From Lepturacanthus savala (Eukaryota > Chordata > Actinopteri > Scombriformes > Trichiuridae), in contig CM060470.1 of NCBI GenBank assembly GCA_030544235.1, positions 24,296,098-24,360,097 of the forward strand: DNA of 64,000 nucleotides, read 5' to 3'. The notes under the pieces were generated by a model, which saw only the letters and a list, made by a program, of their open reading frames with translations, had not been told where the DNA came from and made no database searches. A program made the position numbers and the translations under genes. Below, one piece after another: positions 1-10,252 of this stretch. Positions within the stretch are counted from its first letter, which is position 1, and each line of letters opens with the position of its first letter.

Positions 1-1533
1 CCACCAGGGGGCAGCAGACTTCCTGTTTGACATAGACCATTGGTGCCAAACACTTTTATGTTTGTCTGGACAAGATACACGTGTGTACCGAATTTCATGT
101 TTCTACGCTAAAAGAAACCCTATGGAGAGGGGCTATTGAATATTTAAAGGGGGCGCTACAGAGGTATTTAGCCCCACCCATGGAAGTCACCATCATCAGG
201 TCAAATTCTTTGGCACCCTTGACCTGTGAATCCGTTTTCATGATGATATAATGTTGGTGAAGCCATCAAAAAGCCAAACGTATTTACATGGCGAGTGACC
301 CAAAATGGCGGGGCCGCTACGTCCAGACCGTGTGACTTCACACGGTCTGGACGTGCTTGGGTGTCTACGTTCAGCGGCAGTCTCTCATCACACATGTAAA
401 GTTTGGAGCAGATAAAGCATTGCAATGCAGAGTTATTTGATGTTAACGGTGTGACCACCAGGGGGCAGCACCACAGTACCCTAACTTTGGGTGGAGCGCA
501 GAGGGACCCATCCTGATCACATGTGTGAAGTTTGAGGCAGATCGGTTTATGTGGGACAGAGTTATGACAAGTTAAATGTGTCCACCAGGGGGCAGCAGAC
601 TTCCTGTTTGACATAGACCGTTGGTGCCGGAGACTTTTATGTTTGTCTGGTCAAGATACACGTGTGTACCGAATTTCATGTTTCTACGATAAAAGAAACC
701 CTATGGAGAGGGGCTATTGAATATTTAAAGGGGGCGCTATAGAGGTATTTAGCCCCACCCATGGAAGTCGCCATCATCAGGTCAAAGTCTTTGCACCATT
801 AACCTGTGAATCCATTTTCATGATGATATAATGTTGGTGAAGCCATCAAAAAGCCAAACGTATTTACATGGCGAGTGACCCAAAATGGCGGGGCCGCCAA
901 GTCCAGACCGTGTGACTTCACAAAAGGCTTTGAATGATTGTTTTATCACACATCCATTGAGAACATCCTGGCAAAGTTTAAGCTGTATACTGTAAAAGCT
1001 GTAGGAGGAGATCGATCAGAGGCGAGGTGTGGAAATCGCCAAAAATCGACCATTCAATTCAAGATGGCCGACTTCCTGTGGGGATTTCACCATGACGTCA
1101 TGAGGCTTTTTTGTGTGTCTCGGAATGATTAAGGAGTGTGCCGAATTTCATGACTGTAGGATGTACTAACCCCTATGTGGAGGGGTTTTTGAAAGTTTCC
1201 AGGGGGCGCTAGAGAGGCATTTGGCCCCACCCATGTGGATTGCCCCTATCAAATCATAGAGGATCTCACCTTTGACCTGTGTATCCATTTTCATGACGAT
1301 AAGTGATCGTTAAAGCCACCAAAAAGCCAAACGTATTTTCATGGCGAGGGATCGATCGTCGCCGCCTCGCCACACGGACGCCATAGGGCGTGGCCTTACA
1401 GCGTTCATCATATAGCTTCACCAATGTGTTCTACATGTTGTAGAGGTGGAATGAAGTTTCTAAGTTCAACGATGTGTCTTTAGTACATGCAAAAGTAAAA
1501 AAAGGTCACTTCCTGTTACCACTAGGGGGCGCC
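1..1533 (+). promoter_or_regulatory. Four CTCF-consensus sites, unit 1
   Basis: The sites are 1-15, 455-469 and 582-596 (all CCACCAGGGGGCAGC) and 1519-1533 (CCACTAGGGGGCGCC). All match the known vertebrate CTCF core CCASYAGRKGGCRSY at 15 of 15 positions and lie on the + strand. The ETS-type word ACTTCCTG lies a few bases after the sites at 1 and 582 and just before the site at 1519. Motif match is seen; occupancy is inference. Confidence 0.6.
319..354. repeat. Perfect 17-bp fold-back inside satellite unit 1
   Basis: Arms 319-335 (ACGTCCAGACCGTGTGA) and 338-354 are exact reverse complements, separated only by CT. The homologous stretch near 899-925 continues CACAAAAGGC instead of folding back, so the inverted arm is a local rearrangement and not part of the ancestral unit. 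Confidence 0.9.
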
Positions 1534-2267
1534 ACATATTAAGTGGGTAATCATGATGTCAAAACACTGGGGGCGGAGCCATGGTCACGTCCAGTCAGTT
1601 TGAAGCTGATAGAGTAAAGTATGTGGGCGTGACAGCCATTCAAAGTTAGATGGCGAGCTCTGAAGCGATGACCAAAAAAGGCGGGGCCACCACGGCCAGA
1701 CCGTAAGACTTATGAAAACGGTTTTGATAACTTTGAATCACACATGTCTTGAGAGCATCCTGGCCGAGTTTGAGGTCGTGACCTTGTAATCTCTAGGACA
1801 AGTTCGCACAGATGCGAGGTGTGGAAATGGCCAAAATCGCCCTTTTGGCGAAATTTCAATTCAAGATGGCCGACTTCCTGTTGTGATTTCACCATGGTGT
1901 CAAGAGGCTTTTTGGTGTGTCTTGGCATGATGAAGGTATGTGCCGAATTTCATGACGATTGGTAAAACTAAGCCCAATGCGGAGGGTGTTTTGAAAATTT
2001 CCAGGGGGCGCTGTAGAGCCATTTTTGTGTGTCCATGCTGGAGACCTATAGAATACGTAAATTTTCGCGACTCCAGATGTGCACAGCAATTTTGGTGAGT
2101 TTTGAGGTATGGGAAAGGCCTCAAAAAGGCAATTCATTTCGGACGAGAATAATAATAATAATAATAATAATAATAAACGAAGCAGTTCCAATAGGTCCTT
2201 CGCGGACTGCTGCGCAGTCGCCGCTCGGGCCCTAACTAGTGCTGCAAGCAGCATTAACGGGCCCTCG

Positions 2268-2350
2268 CCATGCTATGCCACCGCCCTGCCATGCCACCGC
2301 CCTGCCATGCCACCGCCCTGCCATGCCACCGCCCTGCTATGCCACCGCCC
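2268..2350 (+). repeat. 16-bp minisatellite (CCATGCCACCGCCCTG), about five copies
   Basis: Consecutive copies of CCATGCCACCGCCCTG, with variants starting CTATG at both edges, sit just after the unit start. The block returns at about 4531-4613 and 6874-6956 with small changes (CCACCACCCTG, CCACCGACCTG, GACACCG), so its copies vary between otherwise near-identical units. Confidence 0.9.
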
Positions 2351-2475
2351 CCGCGCCATTGCCCCCTCTCCGTGCCACTGCCGGAGTAGCGCGTGCATTG
2401 TGCTCTCATCACACATGTAAAGTTTGGAGCAGATCGTGCATTGCAACACAGAGTTATTTGACGTTAACGGTGTGA

Positions 2476-3870
2476 CCACCAGGGGGCAGCAGCACAGTAG
2501 CCTAACTTGGGGTGGAGCGCAGAGGGACCCATCCTGATCACATGTGTGAAGTTTGAGGCAGATCGGTTTATGTGGGACGGAGTTATGACAAGTTAACTGT
2601 GTCCACCAGGGGGCAGCAGACTTCCTGTTTGACATAGACCGTTGGTGCCAGAGACTTTTATGTTTGTCTGGACAAGATACACGTGTGTACCGAATTTCAT
2701 GTTTCTACGATAAAAGAAACCCTATGGAGGGTCTATTGAATATTTATAGGGGGCGCTATAGAGGTATTTAGCCCCTCCCATGTGGGTCATCCATATCAGA
2801 TCAAAGATCCTGCCCCCCTTGACCTGTGTTTCCATTTTCATGCCGATAAGCGATCATTAAAGCCATCAAAAAGCCAAACGTATTTTCACGGCGAGTGATC
2901 GTCGCCGCCTCGCCACACGGACACCATAGGGTGTGGCCTCACAGCGTTCATCACAGAGTTTCACCAATGTGTTCCACATGTTTTAGAGGTGGAATGAAGT
3001 TTCTAAGTTTAATGATGTGTCTTCAGTACATATTAAAGTAAAAAAAGTCACTTCCTGTTACCACCAGGGGGCGCCACCTATTAAGTGGGTAACCATGATG
3101 TCAAAACACTGGGGGCGGAGCCATGGTCACGTCCAGTCAGTTTGAAGCTGATAGAGTAAAGTATGTGGGCGTGACAGCCATTCAAAGTCAGATGGCGAGC
3201 TCTGAAGCGATGACCAGAAAAGGCGTGGCCACTACGGCCAGACCGTAAGACTTAGGAAAACGCTTTTTATTATAACTTTGAATCACACATGCCTTGAGAG
3301 CATCCTGGCCGACTTTGAGTTCCATACCTTGTAATCTCTGGGAGAAGATCGCACAGATGCGAGGTGTGGAAATCGCCAAAAATCGACCATTCAATTCAAG
3401 ATGGCCGACTTCCTGTGGGGATTTCACCATGACGTCATGAGGCTTTTTTGTGCGTCTCGGAATGATTAAGGAGTGTGCCGAATTTCATGACTGTAGGATG
3501 TACTAACCCCTATGTGGAGGGGTTTTTGAAAGTTTCCAGGGGGCGCTAGAGAGGCATTTGGCCCCACCCATGTGGATTGCCCCTATCAAATCATAGAGGA
3601 TCTCACCTTTGACCTGTGTATCCATTTTCATGACGATAAGTGATCGTTAAAGCCACCAAAAAGCCAAACGTATTTTCATGGCGAGGGATCGATCGTTGCC
3701 GCCTCGCCACACGGACGCCATAGGGCTTGGCCTTACAGCGTTCATCATATAGCTTCACCAATGTGTTCTACATGTTTTAGAGGTGGAATGAAGTTTCTAA
3801 GTTGAACGATGTGTCTTTAGTACATGTAAAAGAAAAAAAAGGTCACTTCCTGTTACCACTAGGGGGCGCC
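2476..3870 (+). promoter_or_regulatory. Four CTCF-consensus sites, unit 2
   Basis: Sites at 2476-2490 and 2603-2617 (CCACCAGGGGGCAGC), 3061-3075 (CCACCAGGGGGCGCC) and 3856-3870 (CCACTAGGGGGCGCC), all + strand. The spacings of 127, 458 and 795 bp are nearly repeated in the next two units. Weaker words with the same right half (CCAGGGGGCGCT) occur at 3536 and 4338. Confidence 0.6.
3430..3437. promoter_or_regulatory. Perfect CRE palindrome TGACGTCA, one per satellite unit
   Basis: The full cAMP-response palindrome TGACGTCA occurs here and at 1093-1100, 5690-5697 and 8033-8040, once per unit, in the context CACCATGACGTCATGAGG. The paralogous position in the other 795-bp block reads CATGGTGTCAAGAGG and has lost the palindrome. 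Binding is untested. Confidence 0.4.
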
Positions 3871-4530
3871 ACATACTAAGTGGGTACTCATGATGTCAAA
3901 ACACTGGGGGCGGAGCCATGGTCACGTCCAGTCAGTTTGAAGCTGATAGAGTAAAGTATGTGGGCGTGACAGCCATTCAAAGTTAGATGGCGAGCTCTGA
4001 AGCGATGACCAAAAAAGGCGGGGCCACCACAGCCAGACCGTAAGACTTAGGAAAACGGTTTTGATAACTTTGAATCACACATGCCTTGAGAGCATCCTGG
4101 CCGAGTTTGAGGTCGTGACCTTGTAATCTCTAGGACAAGTTCGCACAGATGCGAGGTGTGGAAATGGCCAAAATCGCCCTTTTGGCGAAATTTCAATTCA
4201 AGATGGCCGACTTCCTGTTGTGATTTCACCATGGTGTCAAGAGGCTTTTTGGTGTGTCTTGGCATGATGAAGGTGTGTGTCGAATTTCATGACGATTGGT
4301 AAAACTAAGCCCAATGCGGAGGGTGTTTTGAAAATTTCCAGGGGGCGCTGTAGAGCCATTTTTGTGTGTCCATGCTGGAGACCTATAGAATACGTAAATT
4401 TTCGCGACTCCAGATGTGCACAGCAATTTTGGTGAGTTTTGAGGTATGGGAAAGGCCTCAAAAAGGCAATTCATTTCGGACGAGAATAATAATAATAACT
4501 AGTGCTGCAAGCAGCATTAACGGGCCCTCG

Positions 4531-4613
4531 CCATGCTATGCCACCACCCTGCCATGCCACCGCCCTGCCATGCCACCGACCTGCCATGCCACCGACCTGC
4601 TATGCCACCGCCC
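4531..4613 (+). repeat. 16-bp minisatellite, unit 3 copy
   Basis: Same 16-bp period as the block at 2268, with CCACCACCCTG in the first copy and CCACCGACCTG in the third and fourth. Confidence 0.88.
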
Positions 4614-4738
4614 CCGCGCCATTGCCCCCTCTCCGTGCCACTGCCGGAGTAGCGCGTGCATTGTGCTCTCATCACACATGTAAAGTTTGGAGCAGATCGT
4701 GCATTGCAACACAGAGTTATTTGACGTTAACGGTGTGA

Positions 4739-6130
4739 CCACCAGGGGGCAGCAGCACAGTAGCCTAACTTGGGGTGGAGCGCAGAGGGACCCATCCTGA
4801 TCACATGTGTGAAGTTTGAGGCAGATCGGTTTATGTGGGACGGAGTTATGACAAGTTAACTGTGTCCACCAGGGGGCAGCAGACTTCCTGTTTGACATAG
4901 ACCGTTGGTGCCAGAGACTTTTATGTTTGTCTGGACAAGATACACGTGTGTACCGAATTTCATGTTTCTACGATAAAAGAAACCCTATGGAGGGTCTATT
5001 GAATATTTATAGGGGGCGCTATAGAGGTATTTAGCCCCTCCCATGTGGGTCATCCATATCAGATCAAAGATCCTGCCCCCCTTGACCTGTGTTTCCATTT
5101 TCATGCCGATAAGCGATCATTAAAGCCATCAAAAAGCCAAACGTATTTTCACGGCGAGTGATCGTCGCCGCCTCGCCACACGGACGCCATAGGGTGTGGC
5201 CTCACAGCGTTCATCACAGAGTTTCACCAATGTGTTCCACATGTTTTAGAGGTGGAATGAAGTTTCTAAGTTTAATGATGTGTCTTCAGTACATATTAAA
5301 GTAAAAAAAGTCACTTCCTGTTACCACCAGGGGGCGCCACCTATTAAGTGGGTAACCATGATGTCAAAACACTGGGGGCGGAGCCATGGTCACGTCCAGT
5401 CAGTTTGAAGCTGATAGAGTAAAGTATGTGGGCGTGACAGCCATTCAAAGTCAGATGGCGAGCTCTGAAGCGATGACCAGAAAAGGCGTGGCCACTACGG
5501 CCAGACCGTAAGACTTAGGAAAACGCTTTTTATTACTTGGAATCACACATGCCTTGAGAGCATCCTGGCCGACTTTGAGTTCCATACCTTGTAATCTCTG
5601 GGAGAAGATCGCACAGATGCGAGGTGTGGAAATCGCCAAAAATCGACCATTCAATTCAAGATGGCCGACTTCCTGTGGGGATTTCACCATGACGTCATGA
5701 GGCTTTTTTGTGCGTCTCGGAATGATTAAGGAGTGTGCCGAATTTCATGACTGTAGGATGTACTAACCCCTATGTGGAGGGGTTTTTGAAAGTTTCCAGG
5801 GGGCGCTAGAGAGGCATTTGGCCCCACCCATGTGGATTGCCCCTATCAAATCATAGAGGATCTCACCTTTGACCTGTGTATCCATTTTCATGACGATAAG
5901 TGATCGTTAAAGCCACCAAAAAGCCAAACGTATTTTCATGGCGAGGGATCGATCGTCGCCGCCTCGCCACACGGACGCCATAGGGCGTGGCCTTACAGTG
6001 TTCATCATATAGCTTCACCAATGTGTTCTACATGTTGTAGAGGTGGAATGAAGTTTCTAAGTTCAACGATGTGTCTTTAGTACATGCAAAAGTAAAAAAA
6101 GGTCACTTCCTGTTACCACTAGGGGGCGCC
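4739..6130 (+). promoter_or_regulatory. Four CTCF-consensus sites, unit 3
   Basis: Sites at 4739-4753, 4866-4880, 5324-5338 and 6116-6130, in the same order and orientation as unit 2. The last two contain a CpG (GGGGGCGCC), so binding there could depend on methylation. Confidence 0.6.
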
Positions 6131-6743
6131 ACATATTAAGTGGGTAATCATGATGTCAAAACACTGGGGGCGGAGCCATGGTCACGTCCAGTCAGTTTGA
6201 AGCTGATAGAGTAAAGTATGTGGGCGTGACAGCCATTCAAAGTTAGATGGCGAGCTCTGAAGCGATGACCAAAAAAGGCGGGGCCACCACAGCCAGACCG
6301 TAAGACTTAGGAAAACGGTTTTGATAACTTTGAATCACACATGCCTTGAGAGCATCCTGGCCGAGTTTGAGGTCGTGACCTTGTAATCTCTAGGACAAGT
6401 TCGCACAGATGCGAGGTGTGGAAATGGCCAAAATCGCCCTTTTGGCGAAATTTCAATTCAAGATGGCCGACTTCCTGTTGTGATTTCACCATGGTGTCAA
6501 GAGGCTTTTTGGTGTGTCTTGGCATGATGAAGGTGTGTGCCGAATTTCATGACGATTGGTAAAACTAAGCCCAATGCGGAGGGTGTTTTGAAAATTTCCA
6601 GGGGGCGCTGTAGAGCCATTTTTGTGTGTCCATGCTGGAGACCTATAGAATACGTAAATTTTCGCGACTCCAGATGTGCACAGCAATTTTGGTGAGTTTT
6701 GAGGTATGGGAAAGGCCTCAAAAAGGCAATTCATTTCGGACGA

Positions 6744-6783
<40 letters not shown>

Positions 6784-6873
6784 CGAAGCAGTTCCAATAG
6801 GTCCTTCGCGGACTGCTGCGCAGTCGCCGCTCGGGCCCTAACTAGTGCTGCAAGCAGCATTAACGGGCCCTCG

Positions 6874-6956
6874 CCATGCTATGCCACCGCCCTGCCATGC
6901 CACCGCCCTGCCATGCCACCGCCCTGCCATGCCACCGACCTGCTATGACACCGCCC
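6874..6956 (+). repeat. 16-bp minisatellite, unit 4 copy
   Basis: Same period; it shares only the last GACCTG variant with unit 3 and adds its own ATGACACC change, so the minisatellite records separate mutations in each unit. Confidence 0.88.
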
Positions 6957-7081
6957 CCGCGCCATTGCCCCCTCTCCGTGCCACTGCCGGAGTAGCGCGT
7001 GCATTGTGCTCTCATCACACATGTAAAGTTTGGAGCAGATCGTGCATTGCAACACAGAGTTATTTGACGTTAACGGTGTGA

Positions 7082-8473
7082 CCACCAGGGGGCAGCAGCA
7101 CAGTAGCCTAACTTGGGGTGGAGCGCAGAGGGACCCATCCTGATCACATGTGTGAAGTTTGAGGCAGATCGGTTTATGTGGGACGGAGTTATGACAAGTT
7201 AACTGTGTCCACCAGGGGGCAGCAGACTTCCTGTTTGACATAGACCGTTGGTGCCAGAGACTTTTATGTTTGTCTGGACAAGATACACGTGTGTACCGAA
7301 TTTCATGTTTCTACGATAAAAGAAACCCTATGGAGGGTCTATTGAATATTTATAGGGGGCGCTATAGAGGTATTTAGCCCCTCCCATGTGGGTCATCCAT
7401 ATCAGATCAAAGATCCTGCCCCCCTTGACCTGTGTTTCCATTTTCATGCCGATAAGCGATCATTAAAGCCATCAAAAAGCCAAACGTATTTTCACGGCGA
7501 GTGATCGTCGCCGCCTCGCCACACGGACGCCATAGGGTGTGGCCTCACAGCGTTCATCACAGAGTTTCACCAATGTGTTCCACATGTTTTAGAGGTGGAA
7601 TGAAGTTTCTAAGTTTAATGATGTGTCTTCAGTACATATTAAAGTAAAAAAAGTCACTTCCTGTTACCACCAGGGGGCGCCACCTATTAAGTGGGTAACC
7701 ATGATGTCAAAACACTGGGGGCGGAGCCATGGTCACGTCCAGTCAGTTTGAAGCTGATAGAGTAAAGTATGTGGGCGTGACAGCCATTCAAAGTCAGATG
7801 GCGAGCTCTGAAGCGATGACCAGAAAAGGCGTGGCCACTACGGCCAGACCGTAAGACTTAGGAAAACGCTTTTTATAACTTGGAATCACACATGCCTTGA
7901 GAGCATCCTGGCCGACTTTGAGTTCCATACCTTGTAATCTCTGGGAGAAGATCGCACAGATGCGAGGTGTGGAAATCGCCAAAAATCGACCATTCAATTC
8001 AAGATGGCCGACTTCCTGTGGGGATTTCACCATGACGTCATGAGGCTTTTTTGTGCGTCTCGGAATGATTAAGGAGTGTGCCGAATTTCATGACTGTAGG
8101 ATGTACTAACCCCTATGTGGAGGGGTTTTTGAAAGTTTCCAGGGGGCGCTAGAGAGGCATTTGGCCCCACCCATGTGGATTGCCCCTATCAAATCATAGA
8201 GGATCTCACCTTTGACCTGTGTATCCATTTTCATGACGATAAGTGATCGTTAAAGCCACCAAAAAGCCAAACGTATTTTCATGGCGAGGGATCGATCGTC
8301 GCCGCCTCGCCACAGGGACGCCATAGGGCGTGGCCTTACAGTGTTCATCATATAGCTTCACCAATGTGTTCTACATGTTGTAGAGGTGGAATGAAGTTTC
8401 TAAGTTCAACGATGTGTCTTTAGTACATGCAAAAGTAAAAAAAGGTCACTTCCTGTTACCACTAGGGGGCGCC
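7082..8473 (+). promoter_or_regulatory. Four CTCF-consensus sites, unit 4
   Basis: Sites at 7082-7096, 7209-7223, 7677-7691 and 8459-8473. These are the sites closest to the unique DNA on the right and would be the first of the array to face it. Confidence 0.6.
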
Positions 8474-9119
8474 ACATATTAAGTGGGTAATCATGATGTC
8501 AAAACACTTGGGGCGGAGCCATGGTCACGTCCAGTCAGTTTGAAGCTGATAGAGTAAAGTATGTGGGCGTGACAGCCATTCAAAGTTAGATGGCGAGCTC
8601 TGAAGCGATGACCAAAAAAGGCGGGGCCACCACGGCCAGACCGTAAGACTTATGAAAACGGTTTTGATAACTTTGAATCACACATGCCTTGAGAGCATCC
8701 TGGCCGAGTTTGAGGTCGTGACCTTGTAATCTCTAGGACAAGTTCGCACAGATGCGAGGTGTGGAAATGGCCAAAATCGCCCTTTTGGCGAAACTTCAAT
8801 TCAAGATGGCCGACTTCCTGTTGTGATTTCACCATGGTGTCAAATGGCTTTTTGGTGTGTCTTGGCATGATGAAGGTGTGTGCCGAATTTCGTGACGATT
8901 GGTAAAGGTAAACCCGATGCAAAAGGGTTTTGAAAATTTCCAGGGGGCGCTGTAGAGCCATTTTTGTGCGTCCATGCTGGAGACCTATAGAATACGTAAA
9001 TTTTCGCGACTCCTGATGTGCACAGCAATTTTGGTGAGTTTTGAGGTATGGGAAAGTCCCCAAAAAGGCAATTCATTTCGGATAAGAACGAGAATAATAA
9101 TAATAATAATAAAAAGAAT

Positions 9120-9308
9120 CAGAGCAGTTCCAATAGGTCCTTCGCGGACTGCTGCGCAGTCGCCGCTCGGGCCCTAATAAGAAACGAAGCAGTTCCAATA
9201 GGTCCTTCGCGGACTGCTGCGCAGTCGCCGCTCGGGCCCTAATAATAAACGAAGCAGTTCCAATAGGTCCTTCGCGGACTGCTGCGCAGTCGCCGCTCGG
9301 GCCCTAAT
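9120..9308 (+). repeat. Three tandem copies of the GC-rich hairpin module at the array edge
   Basis: Three copies of a module of about 62-64 bp, each running from GAAGCAGTTCCAATAGGTCC to CTCGGGCCCTAATAA, follow one another at about 9120-9178, 9181-9242 and 9246-9308. Within each copy GACTG and CAGTC pair around CTGCG, and the flanking GCG/CGC can lengthen the stem. The copies are virtually identical. The right-hand boundary of the whole satellite falls directly after the third copy. Confidence 0.9.
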
Positions 9309-10252
9309 AACGTGTAATTTAAAGTGCAATTTAATTTGTTTTGTACAGAAAACTGACTGGTATATATTAATGAAGTACTAATGGAAACAGTAAAACAATG
9401 AGTTCAAGAAAGAAAATGATGGAAAAGTAAGAAAACCAATAAAGTACAGTTAACAAAAAAACAGCTGTATTGAGACATGAAGTTTTACCAAGAAAGCAAC
9501 TAAGCAAATTTCCCAAAATATCTTACTTTTCCTTAACTAAATCTTGTCATTTATTTTTTATCTACTTCCACTGTTGTATTTCACTATGATCCTCCTTTCT
9601 TTTTGTTTAATTCTTTGAAAACCCATCTTTCATCCTCCATTTGTTTTCCCAATTTTTCCTTCAACGATCCACCTCACTTTTCCCTTCTTGTACAGTTCCA
9701 ATTCATTAAACATTTTTGGCGCAGTAGGAACTTACTTTTCCATTACTGTACCATTAATCACATCAGTCGTTCTTTCTCCCCACTGGCATGCGGACACCCC
9801 CGCTGCCTCCTTTCCCTGTATAATTAGTCTTGTTTGACAGTTGTTATCTTGGAAAATGGCAGTAACGGCAAGTGCCACACATACAGAAAATCACATGAAA
9901 GAGAGAGGAAAGTTGAACAGCTACCATCTGAGCGCACATGCAGAATTACAGCGACCCATGACCCGTCACAGGATGGGTGCAAAGTCAATGAAAGTTTTGA
10001 GACCTTGTAAAAACAGGGCAGAGCGGATGAGGGAGCAGCACAGCAGTTGGTCAAATTTTGCAAGGCTTTGGAGCTGTAGCGGACGCTTTAAACAAATGAA
10101 ATGCTTGTGAGTCATCCTGGCTCTTGGATCGTAATGGCACAAAGGAAAACTGGCCATCCAAAACTGTTCTTCTAAGTGAGTGTCGGCGCATATGTGTCTT
10201 TGAGTGTGTTTGTGTCTGTATGTGATTTTAAAGATCCCCTATAAACATGTTT

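Larger units (their letters stand above)
1..2237 (+). repeat. Satellite unit 1, partial and rearranged
   Basis: This unit differs from the other three. Its leading part is duplicated: the segment beginning CCACCAGGGGGCAGCAGACT at 1 returns at 582, and both copies run on to a CAAAATGGCGGGGCCGC word (about 302 and 882). The first of the two 795-bp blocks is largely missing: the interval between the CTCF-type words at 582 and 1519 is 937 bp, against 1253 bp between the equivalent words in unit 2. A perfect fold-back lies at 319-354. The unit ends in (AAT)n at about 2147-2175 and a complete hairpin module up to 2237. Confidence 0.8.
2238..4500 (+). repeat. Satellite unit 2 (2263 bp), lacking the terminal hairpin module
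   Basis: A full unit with two internal blocks offset by about 795 bp; for example the word GGGGGCGGAGCCATGGTCAC appears near 3110 and again near 3905. It ends in only four AAT repeats and then joins directly to the next unit start. The module ACGAAGCAGTTCCAATAGG...GGGCCCTAA, present at the ends of units 1, 3 and 4, is absent. That loss, plus the shorter AAT tract, explains why this unit is 80 bp shorter than unit 3. Confidence 0.9.
4501..6843 (+). repeat. Satellite unit 3 (2343 bp)
   Basis: A complete unit, nearly identical to unit 2 through the two 795-bp blocks. It carries the longest (AAT)n tract of the array (about 12-13 repeats, roughly 6745-6781), followed by the intact GC-rich hairpin module ending GGGCCCTAACT at about 6843. 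Confidence 0.9.
1..9308 (+). repeat. Tandem satellite array, about four 2.3-kb units
   Basis: Long blocks recur head to tail almost base for base. The unit-start word AGTGCTGCAAGCAGC occurs at 2238, 4501 and 6844, giving periods of 2263 and 2343 bp. Differences between units 2, 3 and 4 are mostly single bases and length changes in (AAT)n, so amplification or homogenisation is recent. The array is already inside a unit at base 1, so it probably continues to the left. It stops abruptly near 9308, after which unique AT-rich DNA begins. Each full unit runs: GCTGC-AA-GCAGC mini-hairpin, 16-bp minisatellite, two related blocks of about 795 bp, (AAT)n, and a GC-rich hairpin module ending GGGCCCTAA. 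I recognise this 5' start and the (AAT)n/GGGCCCTAATAA 3' end as common in teleost genomes but cannot give a secure family name. No unit holds a credible gene. Confidence 0.95.
6844..9308 (+). repeat. Satellite unit 4 (about 2465 bp), terminal unit with tripled hairpin module
   Basis: This is the last unit before unique DNA. The body matches units 2 and 3, but the final 450 bp are more diverged (for example GAAAGTCCCCAAAAAGG instead of GAAAGGCCTCAAAAAGG). The terminal hairpin module is present three times instead of once, which makes this the longest unit. Confidence 0.9.

Noticed and set aside
1710..1928. Repeated small frames MPRHTKK..., MVKSPQEVGHLEL... and MRPFPYLK... in the satellite
   Set aside because: They overlap one another in different phases of the same repeated DNA and have no recognisable protein features.
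2147..2175. Poly-Asn, poly-Ile and poly-Leu frames across (AAT)n
   Set aside because: These are simple translation products of the trinucleotide repeat in different phases.
2273..2635. Minus-strand frames of 120-137 codons (MSNRKSAAPWWTQ...) repeated in every satellite unit
   Set aside because: The frames persist because the units are near-identical copies, not because of selection. They run through the minisatellite and the CTCF-type words, have no domain, and no matching frame is shared by the two diverged 795-bp blocks.
1..9308. CRISPR-like array of regularly spaced repeats
   Set aside because: This is eukaryotic satellite DNA: kilobase units, no short unique spacers and no cas genes.
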